This document shows, piece by piece, positions 57,602 to 64,000 of a stretch of DNA of 64,000 nucleotides (the stretch's first letter is position 1; each line of letters starts with the position of its first letter). Source of the DNA: Pseudomonas marginalis. GTDB lineage: Bacteria; Pseudomonadota; Gammaproteobacteria; Pseudomonadales; Pseudomonadaceae. The DNA is taken from the NCBI RefSeq assembly GCF_008692035.1, contig NZ_VTFG01000001.1, positions 1,922,001 to 1,986,000 of the forward strand, given 5' to 3'. The notes beneath the pieces were generated by a model. That model saw only the letters and a list, made by a program, of their open reading frames with translations, ran no database searches and was not told where the DNA came from. The position numbers and the translations under genes are program-made.

Positions 57602-58173
57602 AGATCGACCTGACCAAAAAGCCGGAAGGCGCCACCCACATCAACCCGCACTCCGGACTTTGGGTTAAGTGCTTCGGAGGCAACTCTGGCAGCTATCAGT
57701 TCTTCAAGGATGGCGAGTGGGAAATGGGTTTTGGCTGCATGAGCAATTCCTACCTTGAGATTGTCCAGTCAGACCCCTGGGGTGGCGAAGGATTGCCGCC
57801 TGTTGGGACGGTGTGCGAGTTCGCCGGGTTCAATCCCGAGGAAACCATGCCAACGGACCCGCGCGTTGGCGACCAGGTCACGGTGATAGCCCACTTCATG
57901 AGTGGTTCTTTTGAGGTAGCTGCTTTCACCTTTCATGCGCCTCCTGAGTTCGAATATTTGCAAGTCTCTCAAGGCGCATGCGGTTGCTTCCGCCCAATCC
58001 GCACGCCCGAGCAGATCGCCGAAGAAGCCCGCGTTGCTGAACTGAATCTGATGGTTGGCGCGATCAAGGATTACCCAGGAGGACGACACGGCGTTGATCA
58101 CCTTACCCAGCTCAGGATTCATGAAGAGGCCTGCATCAATCTGTACGACGCTGGCTGGCGTAAGCAGGTGTAG
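57598..58173 (+). CDS. Hypothetical early protein
   Basis: 191 residues: LTKKPEGATHINPHSGLWVKC, then PPVGTVCEFAG and VGDQVTVIAHF, which resemble short beta repeats; a helical C-terminal end (HEEACINLYDAGW). Seen as a common hypothetical in Pseudomonas phages. No enzyme motif. Confidence 0.7.
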   Translation: MKIDLTKKPEGATHINPHSGLWVKCFGGNSGSYQFFKDGEWEMGFGCMSNSYLEIVQSDPWGGEGLPPVGTVCEFAGFNPEETMPTDPRVGDQVTVIAHFMSGSFEVAAFTFHAPPEFEYLQVSQGACGCFRPIRTPEQIAEEARVAELNLMVGAIKDYPGGRHGVDHLTQLRIHEEACINLYDAGWRKQV

Positions 58174-58175
58174 CC

Positions 58176-58295
58176 ATGACCACCCAACAGCGGCACCGGC
58201 GCCGCGCCATCCGCGCTCTGTCGGCCATCGTTGGTCTGACCTTCCTCACCATCGTATTCCTGGGCCCCGCCATCGGTGGCCTGATCACCCAATAA
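58176..58295 (+). CDS. Small membrane peptide
   Basis: 39 residues: a basic start (MTTQQRHRRRAIRA) followed by a single hydrophobic helix (LSAIVGLTFLTIVFLGPAIG). Two bases after the previous stop. Possible membrane regulator; function unknown. Confidence 0.5.
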   Translation: MTTQQRHRRRAIRALSAIVGLTFLTIVFLGPAIGGLITQ

Positions 58296-58338
58296 CCAAC
58301 ACCTTCAATCGCTGCGAGCATCGCGGCAGGGAGTCACC

Positions 58339-59448
58339 GTGTCCGCAGAAACTCAACTGGCCGTCGTGCCGCCGAAAGAAACCGCTCTGGCCGTGTTCAG
58401 CACCGTTAAAGGCCTGGATCCTTGGCTTGAACAGGTGCGTGCCAAGGTCGACGAATTCAAAAAAGTGCTTCCTGATCTCAAGACCCGCAAAGGCCGGGAG
58501 GCTTATGCCTCGATGGCGCACCAGATCGCCAAATCGAAAACGGCACTCGAAGCGGTAGGCAAGGAAATCTCAGCGAAACAAAAGGAGATCCCGAAGCTGA
58601 TCGACGCCGAACGTAAGCGTGTATGGGACACGCTGGAGTCATGGCAGAAGGAAGTCCGGCAGCCGCTGGATGATTGGCAGGCGGCCGAAGATGCTCGCGT
58701 TGCCAAGCACGAGGAAGGAATCCAGCAGATCAAGGACATGGCTCTGTTCGGCGCAACACCTCCGGCGTCCGTAGTCGCCCGTGTGATCGACGACCTCGAA
58801 GCTATCGAAATCAACGATGCCTGGGAGGAGTTCCTGGCTGAAGCCGCCCAGGCGAAGGACCAGACCCTGGCGAAGTTGCGCGCCCTGCACGCCGAGCGCA
58901 CCCAGTACGAGGCCGAACAGGCCGAACTGACTCGCCTGCGCCTGGAGAAGGAAGCCCGCGACAAGAAGGACAACGAGGATCGCATCGCCCGCGAAGCAGC
59001 CGAGGAAGCAACACGCAAGGCCGAGGCAAAGGCCCAGCAGGACCGCGAAGCCGAAGCACAGCGCGTCCGTGATGAACAGGCGGCCGCCGAGAAGCGCGAA
59101 AACGACCTGAAATTGCAGGCAGCCGAGTCGGAGCGCCGCGCCGAACAGGCAAAACGTGAAAAGGTCGAGGCAGAGCAGAAGGCCGAGCGCGACCGCCTGC
59201 AAGGCATCGAAGACCAGAAGCGGGCTGTTGAGCAGGCCCGCCTGGACGAGAAGGCCCGCGCCGATGCGGCAGCAGACGAAATCCTTCGCCAGCAGCAGGA
59301 ACGGCAGGCTGACGTAGCGCACAAGTCGAAAATCCTGGGCGAAGCCAAGCAGGCTTTGATCGGCATGAACATCAGCGAAGAGCTAGCCAAGGCCATCGTC
59401 CTGAAGATCGCCCGCGGCGAAGTGCCGAACGTATCCATTCAATTCTGA
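58339..59448 (+). CDS. DUF1351-like coiled-coil recombination-operon protein
   Basis: 369 residues with a GTG start (GGAG upstream). The N-terminal part (DEFKKVLPDLKTRKGREAYASMA) resembles DUF1351 proteins that travel with ERF/YqaJ genes. The central 200 residues are a charged coiled coil rich in Glu, Ala and Arg. The C-terminal motif is GMNISEELAKAIVLKIARGEVPN. Probably supports annealing or exonuclease function. Confidence 0.8.
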   Translation: MSAETQLAVVPPKETALAVFSTVKGLDPWLEQVRAKVDEFKKVLPDLKTRKGREAYASMAHQIAKSKTALEAVGKEISAKQKEIPKLIDAERKRVWDTLESWQKEVRQPLDDWQAAEDARVAKHEEGIQQIKDMALFGATPPASVVARVIDDLEAIEINDAWEEFLAEAAQAKDQTLAKLRALHAERTQYEAEQAELTRLRLEKEARDKKDNEDRIAREAAEEATRKAEAKAQQDREAEAQRVRDEQAAAEKRENDLKLQAAESERRAEQAKREKVEAEQKAERDRLQGIEDQKRAVEQARLDEKARADAAADEILRQQQERQADVAHKSKILGEAKQALIGMNISEELAKAIVLKIARGEVPNVSIQF

Positions 59449-59458
59449 GGTTTTGAAA

Positions 59459-60217
59459 ATGTCCCAAGATATCGTTATGCCTCCAGAGCGGCAGCAATCT
59501 ATCGCTGTTCACCAAGATCAAGAGGTAAGCATGCTGGCTACTATCAGCAGGCTTGCGCTTGACCCGCGCTGCGACATGGAAAAACTCGAACGCCTGATGG
59601 CTCTCCAGGAGCGCATGGAAGCCAAGAGCGCCCTGGAGGCATTCAACGCTGCATTCGCTGAGATGCAGTGCGAGATGCCTTCGGTAGAGAAACGCACCCA
59701 GAACACGCACACAAAGAAGATGTACGCCGATCTGGACGACATCAACTATGCAGTGAGGCCGGTCATGGCCAAGTTTGGCTTTGGCGTTTCCTTCAAGGTA
59801 AAGAACAACGACGGCGCCGTAAAAATAATCGGGATTTTGATGCACAAGGCCGGTCACCGAGAAGAGACCGAGATGATTTTGCCATTGGACAAGGGCGCCC
59901 AGCGCAGCGCTGTGCAGGAAGTTGGATCAACGACTACCTACGGCAAGCGCTACGTGATGTGCGCGCTGCTGAACATCACCAGCGGCGACGATAACGATAA
60001 CGACGGCTACAAGGATCAGGGCGAGCAAATGATCACCCCGGCGCAGGCCAAGCAGGTGCAATCCCTGCTCGACAAGTGCAGCACTGCCGTGCACGCCAAC
60101 TTTGAAAAGATGTACGGCGACCCAGGCCAGATTGCAAAGTCAGCGTTTGACGGCGTGGTGGCGGGGCTAAACAACTCAATCTCGAAAGCGGCCAAGGCCG
60201 CGCAGCAAGCGGGGTAA
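59459..60217 (+). CDS. erf: ERF-family ssDNA-annealing protein
   Basis: 252 residues from the ATG at 59459 (GAGG upstream). Motifs AFNAAFAEMQCEMPSVEKR, YADLDDINYAVRPVMAKFGF, VGSTTTYGKRYVMCALLNI are the ERF core, which anneals ssDNA in phage recombination. It is followed by the YqaJ exonuclease gene to make a two-component recombinase. Confidence 0.94.
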   Translation: MSQDIVMPPERQQSIAVHQDQEVSMLATISRLALDPRCDMEKLERLMALQERMEAKSALEAFNAAFAEMQCEMPSVEKRTQNTHTKKMYADLDDINYAVRPVMAKFGFGVSFKVKNNDGAVKIIGILMHKAGHREETEMILPLDKGAQRSAVQEVGSTTTYGKRYVMCALLNITSGDDNDNDGYKDQGEQMITPAQAKQVQSLLDKCSTAVHANFEKMYGDPGQIAKSAFDGVVAGLNNSISKAAKAAQQAG

Positions 60218-60223
60218 TTGACC

Positions 60224-60841
60224 ATGCAGATCATCACAGAAGTTGAGCAGGGCTCGCCTGAGTGGCTGGCTCTGCGCCTGGGTATCGTCACTTGCTCTGA
60301 GCTGGAGTGCTTGCTTACAAATGGCAAGGGTGAGGCTGGCTTCGGTGTTGGCGCCTTCAGCTACATGAACACGCTGATCGGCGAGCGCATCACCGGCGAG
60401 GCTGCTGACCCATTCATGGGAAACCGGCACACCGAGCGCGGCCACGAACTGGAAGGTGTCGCCCGCAAGCTCTACGAGCAGCGTGAGGAAGTCGAAACCA
60501 AACAGGTGGCGATCATCCTCAACCACGGCGCCGGCTATTCGCCTGACTCGCTTGTCGGTCCTGCGGGCCTGACGGAAATCAAAACCAAACTTCCGAAATT
60601 CCAGGTCGAAGTGATCCTGTCGGGCGAGATCCCCAAAGAACACGTCGCCCAGTGCCAGGGCGGACTATGGGTATCGGAACGCGAGTGGATCGACTTCGTT
60701 TGCTACTGGCCAGGTATGCCGATGTTCGTCAAGCGCGCCTACCGGGATGAAGCAATGATCCGCAAGATCACCGAACGTGTTAAGACCTTCTACGAAATCC
60801 TCGACGACCGCATGAACCAAGTATTGGGGATCGCAGCATGA
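60224..60841 (+). CDS. YqaJ-family exonuclease (lambda Exo-like)
   Basis: 205 residues from the ATG at 60224. QGSPEWLALRLGIVTCSEL, the GYSPDSLVGPAGLTEIKTKLP active-site stretch (Asp and the EIK pair) and HVAQCQGGLWVSEREW: the YqaJ nuclease pattern. Works with ERF; 4-base overlap with the next gene. Confidence 0.94.
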   Translation: MQIITEVEQGSPEWLALRLGIVTCSELECLLTNGKGEAGFGVGAFSYMNTLIGERITGEAADPFMGNRHTERGHELEGVARKLYEQREEVETKQVAIILNHGAGYSPDSLVGPAGLTEIKTKLPKFQVEVILSGEIPKEHVAQCQGGLWVSEREWIDFVCYWPGMPMFVKRAYRDEAMIRKITERVKTFYEILDDRMNQVLGIAA

Positions 60842-61386
60842 TCAGCATCCTTCAGAACGAAGTAGAGCGCCTGCGTGGCGCATCCAACGAACTGGCAATG
60901 CAACGCGAAGCCTTCTTGAACAGCGGAGGGACTATCCAGGTACTCGAGGGGGTTACTTTCAGGCCGCCACCAGTAAGGCATGAGCCGCCACCAAGACTGA
61001 AAGGCGAGCCGGTCAAGAACCACAAAAGCAGATCATCCTTCTACTACGACAAATTTAATGAGCGAATGAAGTTCGTCTCAATGGTCAGGGAAATGGCGAA
61101 GACGATGACCATTGACCAGGCCATGGAAGCTACGGGGCGCTCCGAATCAACAATGTGTCGGGCGGCTTTTGAAGGTGACTTCTCGTTCCAGAGAAGACGT
61201 ATTGACTGCGAAAAAGACCGGAAGCTGATTGAGCGCCTATCCGCGCTACGGGATGTTGGATTGTCCCGCCGCATGGCATGCATTCAAGTCGAAATATCTG
61301 CAAACCTTCTGCGTCGGCTGGAAAAGGACTACGGGTTTTCCTATCCAAAACGCTGGACCAAGCCGAAGGTCTCGGAGGGATTATGA
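60838..61386 (+). CDS. HTH-containing early protein next to recombinases
   Basis: 182 residues. A proline-rich N-terminal third (FRPPPVRHEPPPRLKGEP) and two HTH-like segments: TIDQAMEATGRSESTMCRAA and GLSRRMACIQVEISANLLRRL. Possibly a DNA-binding protein. Overlaps neighbours by 4 bases each. Confidence 0.72.
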   Translation: MISILQNEVERLRGASNELAMQREAFLNSGGTIQVLEGVTFRPPPVRHEPPPRLKGEPVKNHKSRSSFYYDKFNERMKFVSMVREMAKTMTIDQAMEATGRSESTMCRAAFEGDFSFQRRRIDCEKDRKLIERLSALRDVGLSRRMACIQVEISANLLRRLEKDYGFSYPKRWTKPKVSEGL

Positions 61387-61853
61387 GCAAACGAAAACCT
61401 CACAACCTCCAGGCGCGTATCGCTCGGTCGTGCCGGTCGTTGCTGGCATCCAACCACGTCGCTGTGGTCAACATCGATCCCAGCGGCCGCCAGGGCATGA
61501 TCAATTACAAGTCGCTGAAGAATATCGCGCCGGGGAAGATTGGCCAGGCCGTCTGCGGTATCCCCCACCGCTGGACCATCTACCTGAGCGCGCTTTGCAT
61601 CGACGCCCGCGGTGACCGCTACAGCAAGTCAGTGGAGGTGGCGCCCGATGGCGTTTACCTCTCCGACCACCTGGAAGACGTGATTGAGCATTGCTACAAG
61701 AAGCTGCGCGACGAGGCCAATCAAAGCCAGATGGTGGCGTCGGGATGGATCGCAATACCCGAAGCGATATCGCTGGACGAGGCGCACGCCGCACGGATCT
61801 TCGAAGCGGTCGGTGCTTGGCGCCAGGTTAAGGTCGATTCATGCGCCGCATAG
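61383..61853 (+). CDS. Hypothetical early protein
   Basis: 156 residues from the ATG in a 4-base overlap. RIARSCRSLLASNHVAVVNIDPSG, GMINYKSLKNI, and CIDARGDRYSKSVEVAPDGVYLS; a conserved hypothetical in Pseudomonas phages. No motif. Confidence 0.72.
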   Translation: MSKRKPHNLQARIARSCRSLLASNHVAVVNIDPSGRQGMINYKSLKNIAPGKIGQAVCGIPHRWTIYLSALCIDARGDRYSKSVEVAPDGVYLSDHLEDVIEHCYKKLRDEANQSQMVASGWIAIPEAISLDEAHAARIFEAVGAWRQVKVDSCAA

Positions 61854-61922
61854 CCCGCACCCAGCAACGCAAACGTCAAACCTGGCTCGCACTGCCGGCC
61901 AGCGGAATAGAAGAGGTAGGCC

Positions 61923-62234
61923 ATGGCTGCCGCGCAGAAAGAACGATCAGCAAAGACTGCAGCGAGGCGAAAGACTCGCGGCGAGGAAGAATTGCGACTC
62001 CACACCATGGCCGGCACCCGCCGGGCCTTGGCTGATCTGATGGCCTGGAATGGCATCGAGGAACAGGGCGAGGCCATGACGCTGATGATTCACCACCTGC
62101 ACGGCCTGGGCCCAGCAGGGTCGGCGCAGTTCCTCTCACCGCCGCGACACGAATACGTGATACCCGAAAACGTATCGGCAAAATTGCTGCTCGCCTACAA
62201 CCGCGAAGCTCTTCGCATCTGCCACGACGAATAA
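61923..62234 (+). CDS. Hypothetical early protein, RHH-like
   Basis: 103 residues with GAGGTAGGCC before the ATG. A basic start (KERSAKTAARRKTRGEEEL) and a helix pair (RRALADLMAWNGIEEQGEAMTLMIHHLH in part) similar to ribbon-helix-helix proteins. Function unknown. Last gene before a terminator. Confidence 0.7.
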   Translation: MAAAQKERSAKTAARRKTRGEEELRLHTMAGTRRALADLMAWNGIEEQGEAMTLMIHHLHGLGPAGSAQFLSPPRHEYVIPENVSAKLLLAYNREALRICHDE

Positions 62235-62235
62235 C

Positions 62236-62275
62236 CCACCCTACTCGCTGCATCCGGTAACCGGAGGGTGGTTTC
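62236..62275 (+). terminator. Terminator at end of the first early block
   Basis: CCACCCT (62236-62242) pairs with AGGGTGG (62265-62271), with an inner CCGG/CCGG hairpin, followed by TTT. It lies between the 61923 gene and the convergent 62275 gene. Confidence 0.6.
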
Positions 62276-62544
62276 TAGTCGGGAAGAAACATTGATATAC
62301 CCTGGGTAAAAGCGGCAATAGATGCGACGCCGGCAGCCCACGCATTCCAAAATGATTGCTTCTTCAATGTTTCGTGAACGTTGGATCCAGTCGCAGTGTC
62401 ATTCAGCGCAAACGAACTCATGCCATCGCTTTCAACTCGTTTGCCTGATTTGACTTTTACGACCGCGGAATAGAACCAGAGACCTGCGGAGACTATCGCC
62501 ACCGTCGCGGAAAACATCTGCAAGCACTGCTTCATACAGTTCAT
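62275..62544 (-). CDS. Small membrane protein on opposite strand, candidate moron
   Basis: 89 residues from the ATG at 62544 (GGAG upstream). Two membrane helices (CLQMFSATVAIVSAGLWFYSAVV in part, and NAWAAGVASIAAFTQGISMFL). It breaks the direction of the early operon and has convergent neighbours, as phage conversion genes do. Role unknown. Confidence 0.65.
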   Translation of the reverse strand: MNCMKQCLQMFSATVAIVSAGLWFYSAVVKVKSGKRVESDGMSSFALNDTATGSNVHETLKKQSFWNAWAAGVASIAAFTQGISMFLPD

Positions 62545-62622
62545 TTTTGAGCTCCTTGATCCGGCTCCATGCCGGTAACCCGTAATACCCCATATCAACG
62601 AATCACGCCAGCCGCCAGCGCC

Positions 62623-62817
62623 CTATCGCCTTCCGTTCGTATTGGGAATAAAGCTACCAAAGAAAAATACAGCCGCAGGCCCTATGAGCCAAGCGGCGGT
62701 CGTTCCCGGACTGACAATAGGCACAGCGATAGCAATTGCAAACAGGCCTATTCCTGCCCACAGCCGCCTACGCGGCGTGAACCATTCGCGGAACGCTTCA
62801 AGCTTTTTACCCGCCAT
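62623..62817 (-). CDS. Second small membrane protein on opposite strand
   Basis: 64 residues from the ATG at 62817, preceded by AAGGAGGTGGTA, a strong ribosome site. Two hydrophobic helices (LWAGIGLFAIAIAVPIV and WLIGPAAVFFFGSFI). It is the likely first gene of a small leftward transcript with 62275-62544. Confidence 0.65.
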   Translation of the reverse strand: MAGKKLEAFREWFTPRRRLWAGIGLFAIAIAVPIVSPGTTAAWLIGPAAVFFFGSFIPNTNGRR

Positions 62818-62893
62818 TACCACCTCCTTGTTTGATAAGCAGCAAAGCATATCACCCACTTAAAAGAATCACGCCAGCCGGCGAGGCGAAGCC

Positions 62894-63382
62894 ATGCCTA
62901 TTACCCCGGAATATCTGAAGTCGATCCTCGCCTACTCCCCTGAGACTGGTGTGTTCACTTGGTTGGTGAGCAGAAGCCGAACACCCGCGGGTTCGATAGC
63001 TGGGAGCTTGGTTTCCAGTGGTTATCTGACGGTGATGATCGACAGGAAGCGGCACAACCTGCACCGACTCGCATTCGTCTACATGCTCGGCCAGGACCCG
63101 CCAGAGTTCGTAGATCACATCAACGGCCAAAAGACTGACAACCGATGGATCAACCTCCGCCCGGCGAGCCCAGTGGAAAACGCCAGAAACCAAAAGCGCA
63201 GTTGCAAAAACTCCAGCGGAATCTCCGGTGTCTCGTGGGATTCGCGAGGCCTATGGCGATCCTTCGGATACCTGGCAGGCAAACAAATAACCCTGGGCCG
63301 CTACTCATCAAAGTTTGATGCAGCGGCCGCCAGAAAATCCTTCGAAAACAGTCTCAGCTATCACGAAAATCACGGGAGATAA
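62894..63382 (+). CDS. HNH endonuclease (phage HNH_3/AP2-like)
   Basis: 162 residues: DPPEFVDHINGQKTDNRWINLRPAS contains the HNH core (DHINGQKTDN, NLRPAS, NARNQK), followed by an AP2-like DNA-binding stretch (SGVSWDSRGLWRSFGYLAGKQITLGRYSS in part). Similar genes are homing or free-standing nucleases in phages. Complete; GAGG upstream. Confidence 0.88.
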   Translation: MPITPEYLKSILAYSPETGVFTWLVSRSRTPAGSIAGSLVSSGYLTVMIDRKRHNLHRLAFVYMLGQDPPEFVDHINGQKTDNRWINLRPASPVENARNQKRSCKNSSGISGVSWDSRGLWRSFGYLAGKQITLGRYSSKFDAAAARKSFENSLSYHENHGR

Positions 63383-63388
63383 GCCCCT

Positions 63389-64000
63389 ATGTCCGCACAA
63401 CAGAAGAAACACCCATTCATCCATGGACAGCCGAGCATGGGCCTGCCATTCCAGAAAGAGTTGGTGGTGGACCTGTTCGCCGGCGGCGGTGGAGCCAGTA
63501 CCGGGATTGCGCGTGCGTACCGGGAGCCAGACGTAGCGGTAAACCATAATCCAATCGCCCTGGCCGTTCACCGAGCAAATCACCCGAAAACAGCGCACTA
63601 CGTTGCCGACGTTTACGAAGTGGATCCGCGAGAAGCCACTGGCGGGCAGCCCGTCGCAATCATCTGGGCATCGCCTGATTGCCGGCATCACAGCAAGGCC
63701 AAGGGCGGCGCGCCTCGCGATCGGGGCGTTCGCGGGCTGGCGTGGGTCGTCATTCGTTGGCTGTTCGTCACCAAATCGCGACTGCTCTTCCTTGAAAACG
63801 TCGAAGAGTTCTGCGACTGGGGCCCGATCGACGAGGAAGGGCAGCCAATCAAGGCAGAGCGCGGTCGCACGTTCAAGGCTTTCATTGCCGCGATCAGCAC
63901 AGGGCTGCCAGCCGACCACCCCGACATGCCGGAGATCGTGGCAGCCATCGGCGAGTTCGTACCGATGGAAGCACTGGTGCGGGGCCTGGGCTACAACGCC
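63389..64000 (+). CDS. DNA (cytosine-5) methyltransferase, partial (cut at window edge)
   Basis: 204 codons open to the window edge. Motif I DLFAGGGGASTGI (28-40), a variant motif IV SPDCRHHSKAKGG (catalytic Cys98; the usual PCQ is PDC) and motif VI LENVEEF. It probably protects phage DNA or alters its methylation. No paired restriction gene is visible in the window. Confidence 0.9.
   Translation, partial: MSAQQKKHPFIHGQPSMGLPFQKELVVDLFAGGGGASTGIARAYREPDVAVNHNPIALAVHRANHPKTAHYVADVYEVDPREATGGQPVAIIWASPDCRHHSKAKGGAPRDRGVRGLAWVVIRWLFVTKSRLLFLENVEEFCDWGPIDEEGQPIKAERGRTFKAFIAAISTGLPADHPDMPEIVAAIGEFVPMEALVRGLGYNA

Larger units (their letters stand above)
23040..64000. mobile_element. Prophage B, lambdoid regulation with contractile-type tail, partial (right end outside window)
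   Basis: A second phage begins right after the tRNA core. Late genes run leftwards from terminase (46.5 kb) to endolysin (24.1 kb), with replication genes O and P, Cro, CI and OR/OL in the lambda arrangement, and a rightward recombination operon leaving the window. No sequence is shared with prophage A beyond small common elements. The integrase and the other attachment site must be to the right of 64,000. Confidence 0.93.

Noticed and set aside
61841..62035. A 64-codon frame between two early genes
   Set aside because: More than half of it overlaps the supported gene at 61,923 in another frame, and its second half is not protein-like.

Overview
The window is entirely temperate-phage DNA: two different prophages lie head to tail, and no bacterial housekeeping gene is visible. 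GC-rich coding sequence, a phage-borne CsrA/RsmA homologue, a Pseudomonas-type LexA box and the terminator style all suggest a Pseudomonas host, probably of the fluorescens/putida type. This host call is inference.

Prophage A (left edge to about 23,086; its left part is outside the window) has an HK97-type head. From right to left on the minus strand it carries Cro, a long early operon (antirepressor, zincin, HTH initiator with iterons, DnaC- and DnaB-like proteins, a second tyrosine recombinase, Q antiterminator), a cargo zone containing a plus-strand HEPN gene, lysis genes (holin, Rz/Rz1), terminase, portal, protease, capsid and connectors. On the plus strand it carries CI, an HTH protein, CsrA, small proteins, Xis and Int. 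Int sits next to a 47-bp fragment of a tRNA-Pro(GGG) gene at 23,040-23,086.

Prophage B (23,040 to beyond the right edge) is a different, lambdoid-style phage with a contractile-type tail set. Its late genes run leftwards from terminase (46.5 kb) through portal, head, sheath/tube, tape measure, baseplate and tail fibre to an SGNH hydrolase, endolysin and Rz/Rz1. To their right are a Q-position gene, NinG, NinB, P and O with internal iterons, an antirepressor, two ribbon-helix-helix proteins, a lambda-like Cro, the OR cluster, CI, a secreted moron, the OL pair and a boxA site. From there a rightward early operon runs through small proteins to an ERF annealing protein, a YqaJ nuclease, an HNH protein and a C5-methyltransferase cut by the edge. 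Its integrase is presumably beyond 64,000.

The tRNA fragment lacks its 5' half, as expected for an internal attachment core between two phages integrated in tandem at one tRNA. The two repressors have unrelated operators, so the phages should be heteroimmune. The most notable observations are the tandem junction with two families of arm-site repeats; a LexA-boxed coiled-coil gene in prophage B, whose CI has no Ala-Gly or Cys-Gly dipeptide; the HEPN cargo gene; iterons inside both initiator genes; a possible self-regulating csrA leader; a programmed -1 frameshift in the tail chaperone; and a 430-bp non-coding stretch with a 15-bp inverted repeat.
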